A stretch of DNA of 64,000 nt from AC-69 sp963751665. Its GTDB lineage: Bacteria > Actinomycetota > UBA4738 > HRBIN12. The stretch spans positions 434,001 to 498,000 of the forward strand of contig CAVVVF010000004.1 of assembly GCA_963751665.1 (NCBI GenBank), given 5' to 3'. The notes under the pieces were generated by a model, which was not told the origin of the DNA, did not search any database, and saw only the letters and a list, made by a program, of their open reading frames with translations. A program made the position numbers and the translations under genes. Shown piece after piece: positions 1 to 12,503 of this stretch. The stretch's first letter is position 1. The number at the start of each line of letters is the position of its first letter.

Positions 1-677
1 ACTCGCGGGGATGATGCGGAGCTCGCCGGACAGCAGCAATCGCAAGGGCTTGTAGAACGTATTGAACGTCTTGATGTGCCCGGTCCTGGAGTCGCCGACG
101 ATCATCGCGGGCCGCACGATCGAGATCGGGAGCTCGGACGACGCCGCGCGAACCAAGCGCTCGCCCTCGAACTTCGTCTGCTCGTACGGGCTCGCGAAGC
201 CGAAGGCGTCGGTCAGGTCGTCCTCGCCCACCGTGCCCGTCCGACGGCCCGCCACGTAGGCCGTGGACACGTGCACGAGGCGCGTGAGCCCGCGGACCGA
301 TCCGCGCGAAGTCCAGCACGTGGGCCACCCCATCGACGTTCGTCCCGCGCAGCTCCTCGACGGACGCCTCGACACGCAGATCGGCGGCAGCGTGGACGAT
401 CGTGGGTGACGCGGTCGCAGAGGTCGGCGTCGATCCGTGGGTCGAGACCCAGTCGCGGTTTCGTCACGTCTCCCGCGACCGCGCGGATGCGTGTGCCGAG
501 CGCTGAACGCAGATCCGGCTGATACCACCAGGCCCGGTTCGACGCGGCGACGGCGCCGGCATCCGTGATCGCCGGCACGAGCGAGACGATCTCGAGGTCG
601 GCACGCGCCAGCAAGCGGGCCGCGACTTCCGTCCCGAGGAACCCCGTGCCCCCGGTCAGCAGGACTACGCCGCCCAT
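1..677 (-). CDS. NAD(P)-binding SDR/epimerase-type reductase, 3' end outside window, frameshifted
   Basis: The N-terminus has the Rossmann glycine motif GGTGFLG directly after the start, followed by the strand and Asp-Val pattern of extended short-chain dehydrogenases. Further along, in other frames, VHVSTAYVAG and the catalytic PYEQTK (YxxxK) segment appear, so one gene crosses at least two frame changes, near positions 405 and 295. The protein runs off the left edge. ATG at 677 is chosen because GGGGAG lies just upstream. The start overlaps the end of the pyruvyl transferase gene by 13 bases, which implies co-transcription. The family includes NAD-dependent epimerases and fatty-acyl/thioester reductases; the substrate cannot be told. 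Confidence 0.7.
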
Positions 678-1909
678 CTCAGGTCTCCCCATCCGTGCTC
701 GGCGGCGAAGCTCCGCAACAGCTCGCGGTTCCGCCTGGCCGAAGCGACATGCGCGCCGTGACCGGCGCGGAGCCTGTCGCGCACCTCGACGGGATCCAAC
801 AGGAGCTTGTCGACCGCTTCGGCCATCCGGTCGAACACGTCAGGACCGTCGGGTGAGAGGAAATAGTCGTGCTCCAGGCCGAGCTCCTGATAGAGGGTGC
901 GCAGGCGAAGGTCGTGTCCGACGGCGACCTGAGGCACCGCGTTCGCGAGCGAGAGCACCGACGCGTGATACCGCGAGGTCACGAGGGCGCTGAGGCTCCG
1001 CAGGAGCGCAGTCATCCGCGACGCATCCAGCTCCCGGGACGAGAACACGCGAGCCCGATCCGGGTTCGCCATCTTGAGGTGGATCGCCCGAGCGATCGGT
1101 TCGTCCAGCTCCTCCATGCAGATCAGCGCGACGGATCGGTCGTGGCGCTCGACCACGCGATCCGCGAGGCGCGCGTATGCGCGGGCGAGATCAGCGCTCG
1201 CGCGCCGCCGCGCACGAGAGGTGGAGAAGTAGTACGGCCAGCGGTAGCGGTCCTGCGAGCGGCCCCAGGGGCGGATCACGACTGGCCACCGGTGGAAGTC
1301 GACGGCCGCGATCCCCACGGGCGGGCGTTCGACCTCGGGCCAGATACAACGGGCCCAATCTCGATCGTCGGGCCGCGGATCGAAGTTGAAGGCATTGTCG
1401 GCGGTCGACTCGATCGGCGCCGTTACCCCCCACTCGCGGAGACGCCCTGCGGCCGCCTCGGATCTCGTGACGATCAGGTCCGTCGTGCTCGCCCACCGGC
1501 GGACGAGACGTCGGTTGCGGGGCCGGAGCTGACCGGCGTCCACCGCGTATGCGAGGCACGGCTTGCCTTCCTGATGAGCGCAAGCTGTGGCCCACAGGAA
1601 GTACCAGAGGAGGGCCGACGTCCACGTGTCCATGTAGGCGCTGCCCTCGACCAGCACGACGAGGTCGTGCTCCCGCACCAGACGCCGGGTGGTCGCCAAG
1701 AAGAGCGACGGCATCGAAACGATGCGAAGGCTCGGACCCTCGTGGAGGTAGCGGCGCAGGTTCGCGGGATCCTTGAGGGCGGGAACGGTGAGGAGCGCGT
1801 CGTCGCCGAAGACCGCTCGAAGATCTTCGATATCGGCCTGCAGCAGCGCCTCGGCTCCCGTGTTGTTGGCCCCGTTGTACCCGATGAGCAAGATCCTCGG
1901 TGGGTCCAT
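665..1909 (-). CDS. Polysaccharide pyruvyl transferase family protein (WcaK/CsaB-like)
   Basis: The protein is 414 aa from ATG 1909, which follows a GGGAGGCG ribosome binding site. The opening ILLIGYNGANNTGAEALL is the signature N-terminus of PF04230, in which a GNxGAE motif starts the first Rossmann half. The C-terminal half carries the family block SRYHASVLSLANAVPQVAV with its conserved Arg-His. Family members add ketal-pyruvate to cell-surface polysaccharides. The frame is intact. Its stop overlaps the start of the SDR gene, so both probably belong to an envelope-polysaccharide cluster continuing to the left. Confidence 0.8.
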   Translation of the reverse strand: MDPPRILLIGYNGANNTGAEALLQADIEDLRAVFGDDALLTVPALKDPANLRRYLHEGPSLRIVSMPSLFLATTRRLVREHDLVVLVEGSAYMDTWTSALLWYFLWATACAHQEGKPCLAYAVDAGQLRPRNRRLVRRWASTTDLIVTRSEAAAGRLREWGVTAPIESTADNAFNFDPRPDDRDWARCIWPEVERPPVGIAAVDFHRWPVVIRPWGRSQDRYRWPYYFSTSRARRRASADLARAYARLADRVVERHDRSVALICMEELDEPIARAIHLKMANPDRARVFSSRELDASRMTALLRSLSALVTSRYHASVLSLANAVPQVAVGHDLRLRTLYQELGLEHDYFLSPDGPDVFDRMAEAVDKLLLDPVEVRDRLRAGHGAHVASARRNRELLRSFAAEHGWGDLRWAA

Positions 1910-2320
1910 CACGCCTCCCGCCAACCACCGCCCTGCTGAAAAGCATCCCTCCCATCCGGAAGCCCGCCCCCGGGCACCCGGCCCTCATTTGATAGGCCCG
2001 TCGACCTGTCGCGACCCGACCAATTCGGCCCGGCGAGAAGACCTGGACAACGGAGTCCCGCCCGTTGGGGTCCGCAGGTCCCATTGTTTATCGGTCTTGG
2101 CCAGCTCATGCGGGCCGACCTCGCCGATCAGGTGACATCCTTCGATGACCGGTTCGGGGCCGAGGTACCCGAGCCGAGAGGGCCATTCGGGCCTAGCTCA
2201 TCGACAAGCCTGCACTTAGCGTTGATATATCGAACCCGTTCCGCTGGGCTGGGCCGACAGCAGGCCCAGAGCTCGTCTGGTCCAGGCCACGTGAGGCGAG
2301 ACGCCAATGCGCTCGATGAG
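1910..2320. other. Divergent intergenic region, no gene seen
   Basis: About 410 bases separate the leftward pyruvyl transferase gene from the rightward HypE-like gene. No reading frame here has family resemblance. It holds an AT-rich patch near 2217-2232 (TTGATATATCG) that stands out from the GC-rich surroundings and could be a promoter element, and a DosR-box-like element at 2180-2193. Confidence 0.5.
2180..2193. promoter_or_regulatory. DosR-box-like element upstream of HypE-like gene
   Basis: GGGCCATTCGGGCC fits the recurring GGGNC-N4-GNCC pattern of this window. It lies about 130 bases before the HypE-like start, further away than most copies, so the link is weaker. Confidence 0.35.
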
Positions 2321-3374
2321 ATGACCTCTTACGCTGCTGCGGTGGACGTTGGTTCGGGTCCGTCAGCGCCGCTTCAGGCCGGCAAGGTTCCCGTAGCACT
2401 CCTAGAGGAGCTGCTCGCCCAGCTCCCGACCCCACCAGCGGGCGTGCGTCTTGGACCTCGTATCGGGGAGGATGCGTGCGCCATCGACGTCCCCGGCGGC
2501 GTGCTCGTCGCCACAGCGGACCCGATCACCCTCACCACGCAAGAGATCGGTCGTTTCTCCGTCATCGTCAACGCCAACGACGTGGCCGTGATGGGCGTCC
2601 GTCCTCGGTGGTTCTTGGCCGTCATCCTGCTTCCATCCGGAACCACCGAGGCCACGGTCCGGGAAATATTCGCCAGCATCCAAGGCGGTCTGGCTCTCGT
2701 CGGCGCCGCCCTCGTGGGTGGCCATACCGAGGTGACCCAGGCGGTCACGCAGCCTCTCGTCGTCGGCCAATTCCTTGGACTTGCGGAGGATGGAAGGTTC
2801 GTTTCGACCGGCGGAGTCCGACCGGGGGATGTTCTGATCCAGGTTGGGCTCGCGCCGATCGAGGGTGCCGCCGTCCTGGCCCACGAGGCGGCCGACCGCC
2901 TGATCGGGCTGGACCCTGCGGTCGTGGAAGCGGCGTTGCGCGCCCTCGATCGACCCTGGGATCTCGATCGTCGAGTCGGCGCTCCTGGCTGCCGAGCTCG
3001 GGGCGACCGCACTGCACGACCCGACCGAGGGAGGACTGCTTGCCGGCCTCCACGAAGTGGCCATGGCCTCGAGCCTTCGAATCCGGGCCGATCTCGGCTC
3101 CGTGCTGTGGTTCGGGCCCGGACGGGAACTTTGCGCCGCGCTGGGGGCCGATCCTCTGGCGACGCTTGCCTCAGGGTCTCTGCTGGCTGCCTTCCCGGCC
3201 GATCGAGCCAATCCGGTTCTCCGGGCGCTCGCTCAGCATGGTCACTCGGCTGCCCGGATCGGCACGGCCGAACCTGGCTCGGGTGTGTGCGATCCGGAGG
3301 GCCAACCGCTGCCGTGGCCCAGTCGCGACGAAGTGGCCCGAGTGCTGTCGGGCGGGCCCGAGAGATCGGGGTAG
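2321..3374 (+). CDS. AIR synthase-related / HypE-like protein, frameshifted
   Basis: The product (about 350 aa) matches the PurM/HypE/SelD/ThiL fold. It has an N-terminal GPRIGEDACAID segment (the acidic Gly-Glu-Asp nucleotide/metal site), then FSVIVNANDVAVMGVRPRWF and GGHTEVT, and, after a frame change near 2955, ALHDPTEGGLLAGLHEVA. All are hallmark ATP-site blocks of HypE-type proteins. True HypE ends in a Pro-Arg-Ile-Cys tail that accepts the carbamoyl group; this protein ends in Gly-Pro-Glu-Arg-Ser-Gly and lacks it. No hydrogenase or other hyp gene is nearby, so it is better called an AIR synthase-related protein. The start at ATG 2321 is tentative. Confidence 0.7.
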
Positions 3375-3514
3375 CCCCTGTCCTCATCCCCCGTTCCAGC
3401 CTTCTCGGCGCTCTTTCGCTATTGAGCCGGCTGGGCGAGCACGGGTCACTCCTCGACGGCGGGGGCTGCTCGATCGCTACCTAGCTGCACGGTATCTAGA
3501 CTGGGACGACGAGC

Positions 3515-6151
<2,637 letters not shown>

Positions 6152-6165
6152 ACGAGACCGGCCCG

Positions 6166-6534
6166 TCAGTGCTCGGCGGCGTCGGCCTCTGCCTTCGTCT
6201 CGTGGACGGTGTCCGGCGCGTGCTGGGGCGGCGCGTAGACCGTGTACAGCTTCAGGTCCCCATCCCCGGAGTTCACGAAGTTGTGTTTGGTTCCCGCCGG
6301 AACGAACACGAGGCGCCCCGGCCCGATGGGGGTCCGCTCGCCCTGCAGGACCGCCTCCCCGGCACCGGCAACGAAGACCAGCACCTGATCGACGTGGCCG
6401 TGGGTCTCCTCGCCGATCTCACCGCCGGGCCGGATGCTCATCAGCACGACCTGGCAGTGCTCACCGGTCTCGACCACCCGTCGGAAGGACGAGTTTTCCA
6501 TCGCCAATCCGATGATGTCCGTGTTGGTTGCCAT
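6166..6534 (-). CDS. Small cupin-domain protein
   Basis: A 122-aa single-domain cupin. Cupin motif 1 is seen as GEIGEETHGHVDQVLVFVAG, with metal-ligand His and Glu/Gln residues. Motif 2 is FVPAGTKHNFVNSGDGDLK with the final His. Stand-alone cupins of this size bind a metal or small ligand, often in sugar or stress contexts; no substrate can be assigned. The start follows GAGAGGAGAAGG. It converges on mgtA with only 14 bases between stops. Confidence 0.8.
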   Translation of the reverse strand: MATNTDIIGLAMENSSFRRVVETGEHCQVVLMSIRPGGEIGEETHGHVDQVLVFVAGAGEAVLQGERTPIGPGRLVFVPAGTKHNFVNSGDGDLKLYTVYAPPQHAPDTVHETKAEADAAEH

Positions 6535-6591
6535 CGCCTTCTCCTCTCAGTGCGCGTGCGCCTCCATCCAAAGGAGCGCCCACACCCGCGC

Positions 6592-8212
6592 TCAGCATGG
6601 CAGCCGCCGCAGCATGGAGGCGGGAAACGCCGCCGAGAACACGCGGTCGTTGCGCTCCCCAGCTGCGATGCGCCTCGGATGCTCGAGGCTCATCCCCTTC
6701 GTGTACCGAAGGAGGAACCCCGTGACGTCCGCGAGGGTGTACTCGTTCCGGCGGAGCTCGGCGCGGTTCACGAAGATCTGCGTCCCCTTCACCAGCTCGA
6801 AAACCGGGCGCCGGTCCGAGTCATCGAACCTTCGCGCGAGGTCGGAGACCAGCTGGGCATGGGAGATGGGGAACGCGTGGCTGTCGTGGTGGTCCGGGGT
6901 GGCGCCGTGGTCCGCGGTCACCACCAGCACCCACTTCCCATCTCCGACCCGACGGTTGAGGGTCCGGATCAGGGGCGGGAGCTGCCGATCCTGCACCCGT
7001 AGGGTGTCCCGCATCTCAAGGCTGTTCAGGTCGAACACGTGGCCGACGTGGTCGATCAGCTTGTAGTTCACGTACAGGAGGTCGGGCATCTGGTCGGCCC
7101 CGAACCCCTCCCGGGCGATCACCGTGTCGACGACACGGGTCTCGTACGGCAACCGCGCCGGCGTGTCGAAGCCTCGGTCAAGTGACTGGATTGGGTATCC
7201 ACGCCAGGCGCCGTCGAGATTCCCGTCCAGGAGATCGGCCATCCGCTCGTCCGCGCCGAAGCCGGGAACCCGGTTCGCATATCTGGGGCTGCGATAGAAG
7301 GGGCGGTCGACGTGGGCAACCGTCCACCCGGGCTCGTCGCCTCCTCGGATCAACGCTACATCGCGGTCACCGCCGGGTCGCTCCGAACCGTGCCCGATCA
7401 TCCCGAGATGCCACGGGGTCGCGCCGATTGCGCCGATGAGAGGCCTGTTGCCGTTCGCGGGATCGTAGAGGTCGGCCAGTGTCGGGGTTTCGAGGATCGC
7501 CGGCCCGTACAGCCACGGGTTCACGATGTGCCCGTTCAGGCGCACGTCGTTGTCGGGGATGCCCGTGGTCCTCGAATACGCGCCGGTCCCGATCGTCGCA
7601 TGCACAGGGGCGGTGACCGATGGCGACTCCCCGACGGTCGCGTTCTCCATCCATGCGCCCCGCAGAGATGAGGCCGAGGAGGTGTGGCCACTCCTTGGGC
7701 CACGCAGCCAGCACGTCGCGCCCTCCGGCGTCCCACACGACGACCACGATCAGCCGGGGTGGGACCGCTCGAGCGGCCCCTGGAAGGAGCGCTTCCGTCA
7801 TGGGCTTCCCGTCGGCGGCGTGGAAAGGGAACCCCAAGAGCTCCGCAAGCGTGGGGGCGACGTCGGCCAGGGTGACGGGTGTCGAGATCTTCCCAACGCG
7901 CCGAACGTAGCCGGGTCCGTACAACATCAGCGGCACCCGCTGCAGGTAGTCCCACGGCCCCGAGTGGGGAAGACCTCCCCCTTCGAAATAGCTTGGCTCC
8001 TTAGGGATGACAACGATGTCGCCGGATCGATCGGGGTCGTACCCGTTGCGGATCCGCTCGAGCTGGCCTTCGGGGAGCGCGCAGGCGATCGCGGCCTGAG
8101 CCTCGAGCCGGGGCCCGAGGGGACGTGCCTCGGATGAGCCATCCGGCTCTCCCGGCGGCTGGGGTTGGGTGGCTGGCCCGGTACACGCAGCGGCGAGCAG
8201 CAACGCGCTCAT
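6592..8212 (-). CDS. Type I phosphodiesterase / alkaline-phosphatase superfamily lipoprotein, frameshifted
   Basis: The start MSALLLAAAC at 8212, preceded by GAGGTGG, gives a very short lipoprotein signal with the lipobox Cys about 10 residues in. A sulfatase-like tail (GGLPHSGPWDYLQRVPLML, PVTLADVAPTLAELLGF) is followed by IVVVVWDAGGRD. A frame change near 7645 then leads into NATVGESPSVTAPVHATIG, where Asp and Thr are the expected metal ligand and nucleophile. VTADHGATPDHH supplies the later metal ligands. The enzyme is therefore an extracytoplasmic phosphodiesterase or nucleotide pyrophosphatase. It is about 540 aa if the frame is repaired. Confidence 0.72.
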
Positions 8213-8404
8213 GGCCACCTCAACTCGATGTCCTGCGATGCACGCCGCTCTTCTCCTCCTCGCTCCGTCCCAGTCGTCGAGGCGTCGGCGGGCAGCCGCC
8301 ATGAGGCTTCCGGACCGCTGTCGGGGGGCCGATGGACGGCGGACGAGAGCTACGTAAGCGAAGGACGAGCTGGCGGAGCGGCCCAGGTCGTACGATCGCG
8401 TGCC

Positions 8405-8445
8405 TCATGATCCGCCGATCGGAGGTTCGAGTCCTCCCCGCCCCA
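8405..8445 (+). other. tRNA 3'-half: probable attachment-site remnant
   Basis: The sequence contains an anticodon-loop-like CTCATGA, a perfect five-pair T arm (GGAGG TTCGAGT CCTCC, 8421-8437) and an acceptor 3' strand CCGCCCC plus discriminator A. The matching GGGGCGG 5' acceptor strand, D arm and 5' anticodon stem are absent upstream, so this is not a whole tRNA. A tRNA 3' half lying at the end of an integrase gene is the usual form of an attL/attR site. The loop would be consistent with a Met (CAT) tRNA. Confidence 0.5.
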
Positions 8446-8932
8446 CGCTCCTGACCGGCGATTTCGTGTCCGGCGCCAGGTAGTCGGAGCCTCCACGGCC
8501 ATGTGTGCCAACCATGCCCGCCTCGAGATCGAGGTCCTCCCAGGCGATGCCTAGGATCTCGGAGCGGCGGGCTCCGGTGACCGCCGCCAACGGTCGGAAC
8601 CTCCCAGACGGTGCCCCGGGAGGCCTCCAACAGGGCCCCGAGCTGGGCAGATTTCGGCCAGTGGAGCTCTCGCCGCTGGACTCTGGGGCGCTTGACCGCG
8701 GCGACTTGGTTCGCGGTGATTAGCCCGTCCGCTACCGCCTGGCTGAGCGCGGGGCCGAGCACGCTTCGGCCTGGGCGATCGTGGCAGCCGTCGCACCCCG
8801 CTGTTGCATCCCCGCGAGGATCGCTCGAATGTGGCCGGGGCCTGATCTTCCTGAGGTCGAGCCCGCGCTCGTCTTCGGGTGTTCGAGGCTAATCGGAGCA
8901 GGCCGCCATGCCGCATTCAAGCCGCAAGACAT
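8405..8932 (-). pseudogene. Tyrosine recombinase (phage-type integrase) remnant
   Basis: Pieces of one integrase occur in three frames: PGHIRAILAGMQQRGATAATIAQ, then VADGLITANQVAAVKRPRVQ (core-binding SAM-like domain), then MAAVTGARRSEILGIAWEDLDLE. The last is the start of the catalytic domain, with the first catalytic Arg in GARRSEIL. The reading then runs into the tRNA 3' half. The rest of the catalytic domain (HxxR, Tyr) is missing, so the enzyme cannot be active. It records a past integration event; no other phage genes remain nearby. Confidence 0.65.
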
Positions 8933-9225
8933 AGGAACCGCTCACCAGCGTGGACCGGCAGGCGATGCTCCCGTTGGTCGGACGCGCACTCTTCCCGGGA
9001 CGGCCTCTCCCGGCATGGACTGGAAGGTCGGTGCGCGAACCGCCGTGAACAGGTGCTCGGATCCTGGCCATCAGACGAAGGGGGCACAAGGCCCACCAAC
9101 AGGGACAGTGATCCGTGCAGCTCCTGGCCTCGGGGCCCAAGACGAAGGACCTGCTCGAAGGGGGCCCGCCGCCTCTCTTCCACTGCGGGGGCCGCCGATA
9201 GCGTCGAGGCTGGAGGTGATCCATC
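8933..9225. other. Intergenic region, no gene seen
   Basis: About 290 bases with no recognisable protein. GC-rich blocks around 9140-9175 contain GGGGCCC-like half palindromes, but none matches the recurring 14-bp element well. Confidence 0.4.
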
Positions 9226-9690
9226 ATGCAGAACGAGACGAGGATCAGGCCTTCCGAGCTGATGGAGGCGAGGCCGAGGCCGACTGGGACGATCGAGCGC
9301 AGGCATGCGTACCTGTACGGTGGCCTGGCGCTCGCCGCCATCTGGGTCGCGGTCGTCTTCACGAGTATCTTCGCGCCGGACCTGGTGACGGGCACCACAC
9401 AAGACCACTTCCCGATCGCCGTCGTGATCGCCCTGCTTGCGGGGCTGGCGGCTACCAGGTCGGTGGTGAGGGCGTTCACCCAGAGGATCGGCGGAGCGGG
9501 CCGGTGGGCCGGCTACGACTTGGCCGTGGGCGCCATCTGGCTGGCCGTCGCGCTGACCAGCATCTTCCTGCCCGTCACGGTGTCCGGGACCGACCCGACC
9601 CGGATGCCCGTGGCCGCGATGGTGGCCCCGATCGCAGGCGCCATCCTCACCGGCGCCATCACCGAGCTGTTCGTCGCCACCAGGCGCTAG
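9226..9690 (+). CDS. Small membrane protein with internal duplication
   Basis: A 154-aa protein of unrecognised family. Two similar halves are visible: AAIWVAVVFTSIFAPDLVTG (about residues 36-55) and GAIWLAVALTSIFLPVTVSG (about 104-123). Each is followed by an acidic/Thr loop, a Pro-Ile/Val-Ala pair and a second hydrophobic stretch. Four membrane segments arranged as a duplicated hairpin are likely. The first 25 residues are polar. A GGAGGTG ribosome binding site precedes the ATG. No function can be given. Confidence 0.6.
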   Translation: MQNETRIRPSELMEARPRPTGTIERRHAYLYGGLALAAIWVAVVFTSIFAPDLVTGTTQDHFPIAVVIALLAGLAATRSVVRAFTQRIGGAGRWAGYDLAVGAIWLAVALTSIFLPVTVSGTDPTRMPVAAMVAPIAGAILTGAITELFVATRR

Positions 9691-9972
9691 GGCTTGGTGC
9701 GCCGGGCCTCGGATGCTCGCTTGGAGGCGAGCGCCCCGGAAGGATCCCCCATGGCCTGGGAAGGGCCTGGGAGCCCACGTGAATCGGACGAGCTTGAAGG
9801 TTCACGCCCTTCCACGCGGTCGAGGGTGGACCGACTGGTGGTTCCGATGGCCCACATGTGGCTAGCCGTCGGAGCCGCCGTGGTGCTGGGCCTTTCGGTT
9901 CGGCCCTTCGATCGTCGCGATGTGGAGGTGTTAGGTATCCCCCGCTGTACTCATGAGTGACGGGAGCGTGCG

Positions 9973-10896
9973 ATGAGCGCTAAGGATCATCGAGCAGGAC
10001 ATACGGTACTGATCGCGCTCGCGGTCACGGCGATGCTGTTCACGGCGTGTGCGAGGGCGCCGAGCGAATCGCTCGGCGGCGGCGGCGCTGCCACCCCGAG
10101 CGCTACCGCCGCGCCCACCGCGACCCCTCCGGAGGCGACCGTCGTGACCATCTATTACCTCGTCGACTCCGCAGGCCGGATGTGGCTGGCTCCGGAGCGC
10201 CATGAAGTGCCGGATCAGCCACGTATCAGCATGGGCGCACTCGAAGAGCTTATCCACGGGACGCCGCAGGATCCGGACCATGTGAGCGTCATCCCCGACG
10301 AGGCGCGCATCCTCGATCTCGTGATCCGCCACGGGGTGGCAACCGTCGACTGGAGCGCTGAGGTCCTGGAGGCCAGCACGGGGGGCGAAGGGGAAGCGCT
10401 CGGCATCCAGTCGATCGTTTGGACCCTCACGGAGTTTCCATCCGTTGAACGCGTTCGGTTCACCGTGGAGGGCGAGGCCGAGGGCCCCGCCTCGAACGGT
10501 CGTCTCATCGAGGACTGGTGGGGGCACGTCGGCCTGTACGACCAGCCCTTCCGCCGCGCGGAAGCGATTGAGGTCCTGGAGCCGATCACAGTCTGGAGGC
10601 CACTGGACGGTGACGCGGTCGGTCCGTCGTTCATCGTCGAAGGCGAGGCTTCCACGTTCGAGGCCAACGTCCAGGTCCGGATCTTCGACCAGGCGGGTGA
10701 CCTGGTGCAGGAGGCGTTCGCCACGGCGACCGAGGGCGGACCTGGGCGTGGCTCGTTCCGGCTGGAGATCCGGATCCAGGACCCGCCCAAGTCGGTCGAG
10801 ACCTGGCGGCTGGAGGCCTACGAGACGAATCAGGAGACGGGCGAGGACTTCTTCGTGGAGAGCCGAGACATCGAAGTGACGCCCACTTCGGACTGA
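9973..10896 (+). CDS. GerMN-Gmad2 domain lipoprotein
   Basis: A 307-aa protein with an N-terminal signal and lipobox LFTAC (Cys about residue 26), then a Pro/Thr/Ala-rich linker. Residues about 55-180 are a GerMN (sporulation/germination) domain, recognisable from VTIYYLVDSAGRMWLAPE and GIQSIVWTLTEFPSVERVRF. Residues about 190-305 are a Gmad2 immunoglobulin-like domain (ITVWRPLDGDAVGPSFIVEG, ending in the RDIEV strand). Such proteins sit on the outer face of the membrane; the role outside sporulators is unknown. A small uncertain frame at 9694-9960 upstream has no family resemblance. Confidence 0.75.
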   Translation: MSAKDHRAGHTVLIALAVTAMLFTACARAPSESLGGGGAATPSATAAPTATPPEATVVTIYYLVDSAGRMWLAPERHEVPDQPRISMGALEELIHGTPQDPDHVSVIPDEARILDLVIRHGVATVDWSAEVLEASTGGEGEALGIQSIVWTLTEFPSVERVRFTVEGEAEGPASNGRLIEDWWGHVGLYDQPFRRAEAIEVLEPITVWRPLDGDAVGPSFIVEGEASTFEANVQVRIFDQAGDLVQEAFATATEGGPGRGSFRLEIRIQDPPKSVETWRLEAYETNQETGEDFFVESRDIEVTPTSD

Positions 10897-10933
10897 GATC
10901 CACGGGCCCAGCTTCGCGTTTCCAGAGGTCCCA

Positions 10934-10947
10934 GGGACTTGGGGCCC
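10934..10947. promoter_or_regulatory. DosR-box-like element before the truncated ATPase gene
   Basis: GGGACTTGGGGCCC ends 16 bases before the ATG at 10964. It matches the recurrent GGGAC/GGGCC...GNCCC element, but it lies very close to the start codon for an activator site. Confidence 0.4.
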
Positions 10948-10963
10948 AGGAGGCCTCCCGCGC

Positions 10964-11902
10964 ATGAGAATGAACCCAGTGAGATCATCCGGTGGGGCCG
11001 CGACCGAGCTCAGCGGGCGTGCGTTCTGGTCAGCGTCCCTGGATGAGCTGCTCGCCGCGACGGAAGCCACCACCGAGGGCTTACCTCCAGAGGAAGCAGC
11101 GCGCCGGCTGGCTCGCGACGGGCCCAACACGATCGAGGTTGCTCAGGCGCATCGGGGTCTGCGCCTGTTTCTCGGGCAGTTCAGGAGCCCGATCGTGTTG
11201 ATCCTTGTGGCTGCCACGGTGCTGATGGCCGTGGGTGACGTCGCCGACGGGTCGATCATCCTGGTCATCATCGCCGCGAGCGGAGCGCTGGGGTTCTGGC
11301 AGGAGCACACAGCAGGACAGGCCGTGGACGAGCTCCTCGCCAAGGTCCTGATCGAGGCGGAGGTTCGTCGTGGGGGCCTGGAGCTCTCGGTTTCGAGGAG
11401 ATCGTCGTCGGCGACGTCCGCGTGCTCACGGCCGGAGACGTTGTGCCAGCCGATTGCCGGGTGATCGAGTCCCACGGCCTGCTCGTCGATGAGGCGGTCC
11501 TGACCGGAGTCGTACCCAGCCGAGAAGAGCCCAGGTGTCGTCATGACCGAGACGCCCCTCGCTGGCCGCTCGAACAGCCTGTTCATGGGTACCCACCTCG
11601 TGAGTGGCACAGGGGAGGCCGTGGTCGCAGGGACGAGCCGCTCGACGGAGTTCGGCGCCGTGTCGGCCCGGGTCGCCACACGCGGGGTGACGACGGGCTT
11701 CGAGCGCGGGGTCACCGCGTTCGGCCTGCTGCTCGTGCGGGCGATGGTCGTGCTGGTCACGGCGATCTTCGTCACCAACCTGATGTTCGATCGTCCCTTC
11801 GTCGACTCGTTGCTGTTCTCGGCTGCGCTGGCGGTCGGGCTCACTCCGTTCACCAGCCTCCCAGTTCTGAGCGAGGCACCTCGCACAGCCGGTCCCGAAT
11901 GA
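10964..11902 (+). pseudogene. Truncated MgtA-like P-type ATPase remnant
   Basis: The N-terminal cation-ATPase domain (PPEEAARRLARDGPNTIEVA), first membrane pair, actuator loop (VLTAGDVVPADCRVIESHG, DEAVLTGV), NSLFMGTHLVSGTGEAVVAG and the third membrane segment are seen in three frames. The sequence stops after AVGLTPFTSLP, where MgtA proteins continue with QLLPAIV. The phosphorylation Asp, nucleotide-binding domain and last helices are missing. The downstream bases belong to the CBS gene on the other strand, so this is a real truncation and the product cannot pump ions. Confidence 0.72.
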
Positions 11903-11938
11903 CGTCAGGTACCGCTCGGTGTGGCTTGGCGCTCGGCG

Positions 11939-12428
11939 TCAGCTCGCGGCGACGATGCGGGCCCTTTGCCGGCTGGCGGCCGCCCGGTCCGCGAGGACCA
12001 AGGCTCCCAGGACGTCCCGCTGGCTGATGGTTCCGAGGACCACCCCGGTCTCCGGCTCGACCACCGGAAGCCGTCGGAAGCCCTTCGCCATCATGCTGGC
12101 CAGGGCCTGGGTCAGCGGGGTTTCCGGCGTGGTCGTCACCACGTGGATCGTCATGATCATGCGCACCGGCACCCCAAAGTGCCCAGAGGCCACGCCGACT
12201 AGATCGCGCAGCTCGCCCCATGACTCATCCTGCATCAGCTCCCCCACCGAGGGGAGCGCAGCCCGGAGCACATCACGTTCCGTCACGATCCCGAGGAGGA
12301 GGTCGCCATCCACGACAAGCAAGCTGTCCACCGACCGGAGGACCATCTCCCTTGCAGCGTCGACGATCGCGTTCATTCGCGGCGATGCCGTAAACCTGTC
12401 GCCTCATCACATCTCTCACGAGGAGCAT
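11939..12428 (-). CDS. Two-CBS-domain protein, one frameshift
   Basis: Starting at ATG 12428, LVRDVMRRQVYGIAAN gives the first beta strand of CBS domain 1. A frame change near 12373 leads to IVDAAREMVLRSVDSLLVVDGDLLLGIVTERDVLRA. The second CBS domain is VRMIMTIHVVTTTPETPLTQ through GTISQRDVLGALV. The whole protein is about 162 aa with nothing but the CBS pair. Such proteins bind adenine nucleotides and include the hypoxia-induced Hrp1 of mycobacteria. A palindromic DosR-like element lies about 76 bases upstream. Confidence 0.75.
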
Positions 12429-12503
12429 CAAACCCACCCCCGATATCCACGGCTTGTCTCGATTCGAGTATGGGGCCGCGTATTGGGTGGACATCACGGC
12501 CGG

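Noticed and set aside
2321..3374. Evidence for a hydrogenase system (HypE)
   Set aside because: The C-terminal Cys motif is absent and no hydrogenase or other hyp gene occurs in the window.
8369..8445. Complete tRNA gene
   Set aside because: Only the 3' half fits; the 5' acceptor strand, D arm and anticodon stem are missing.
9140..9175. GGGGCCC-rich stretch as another DosR-like box
   Set aside because: Half sites are present but spacing does not fit the 14-bp pattern.
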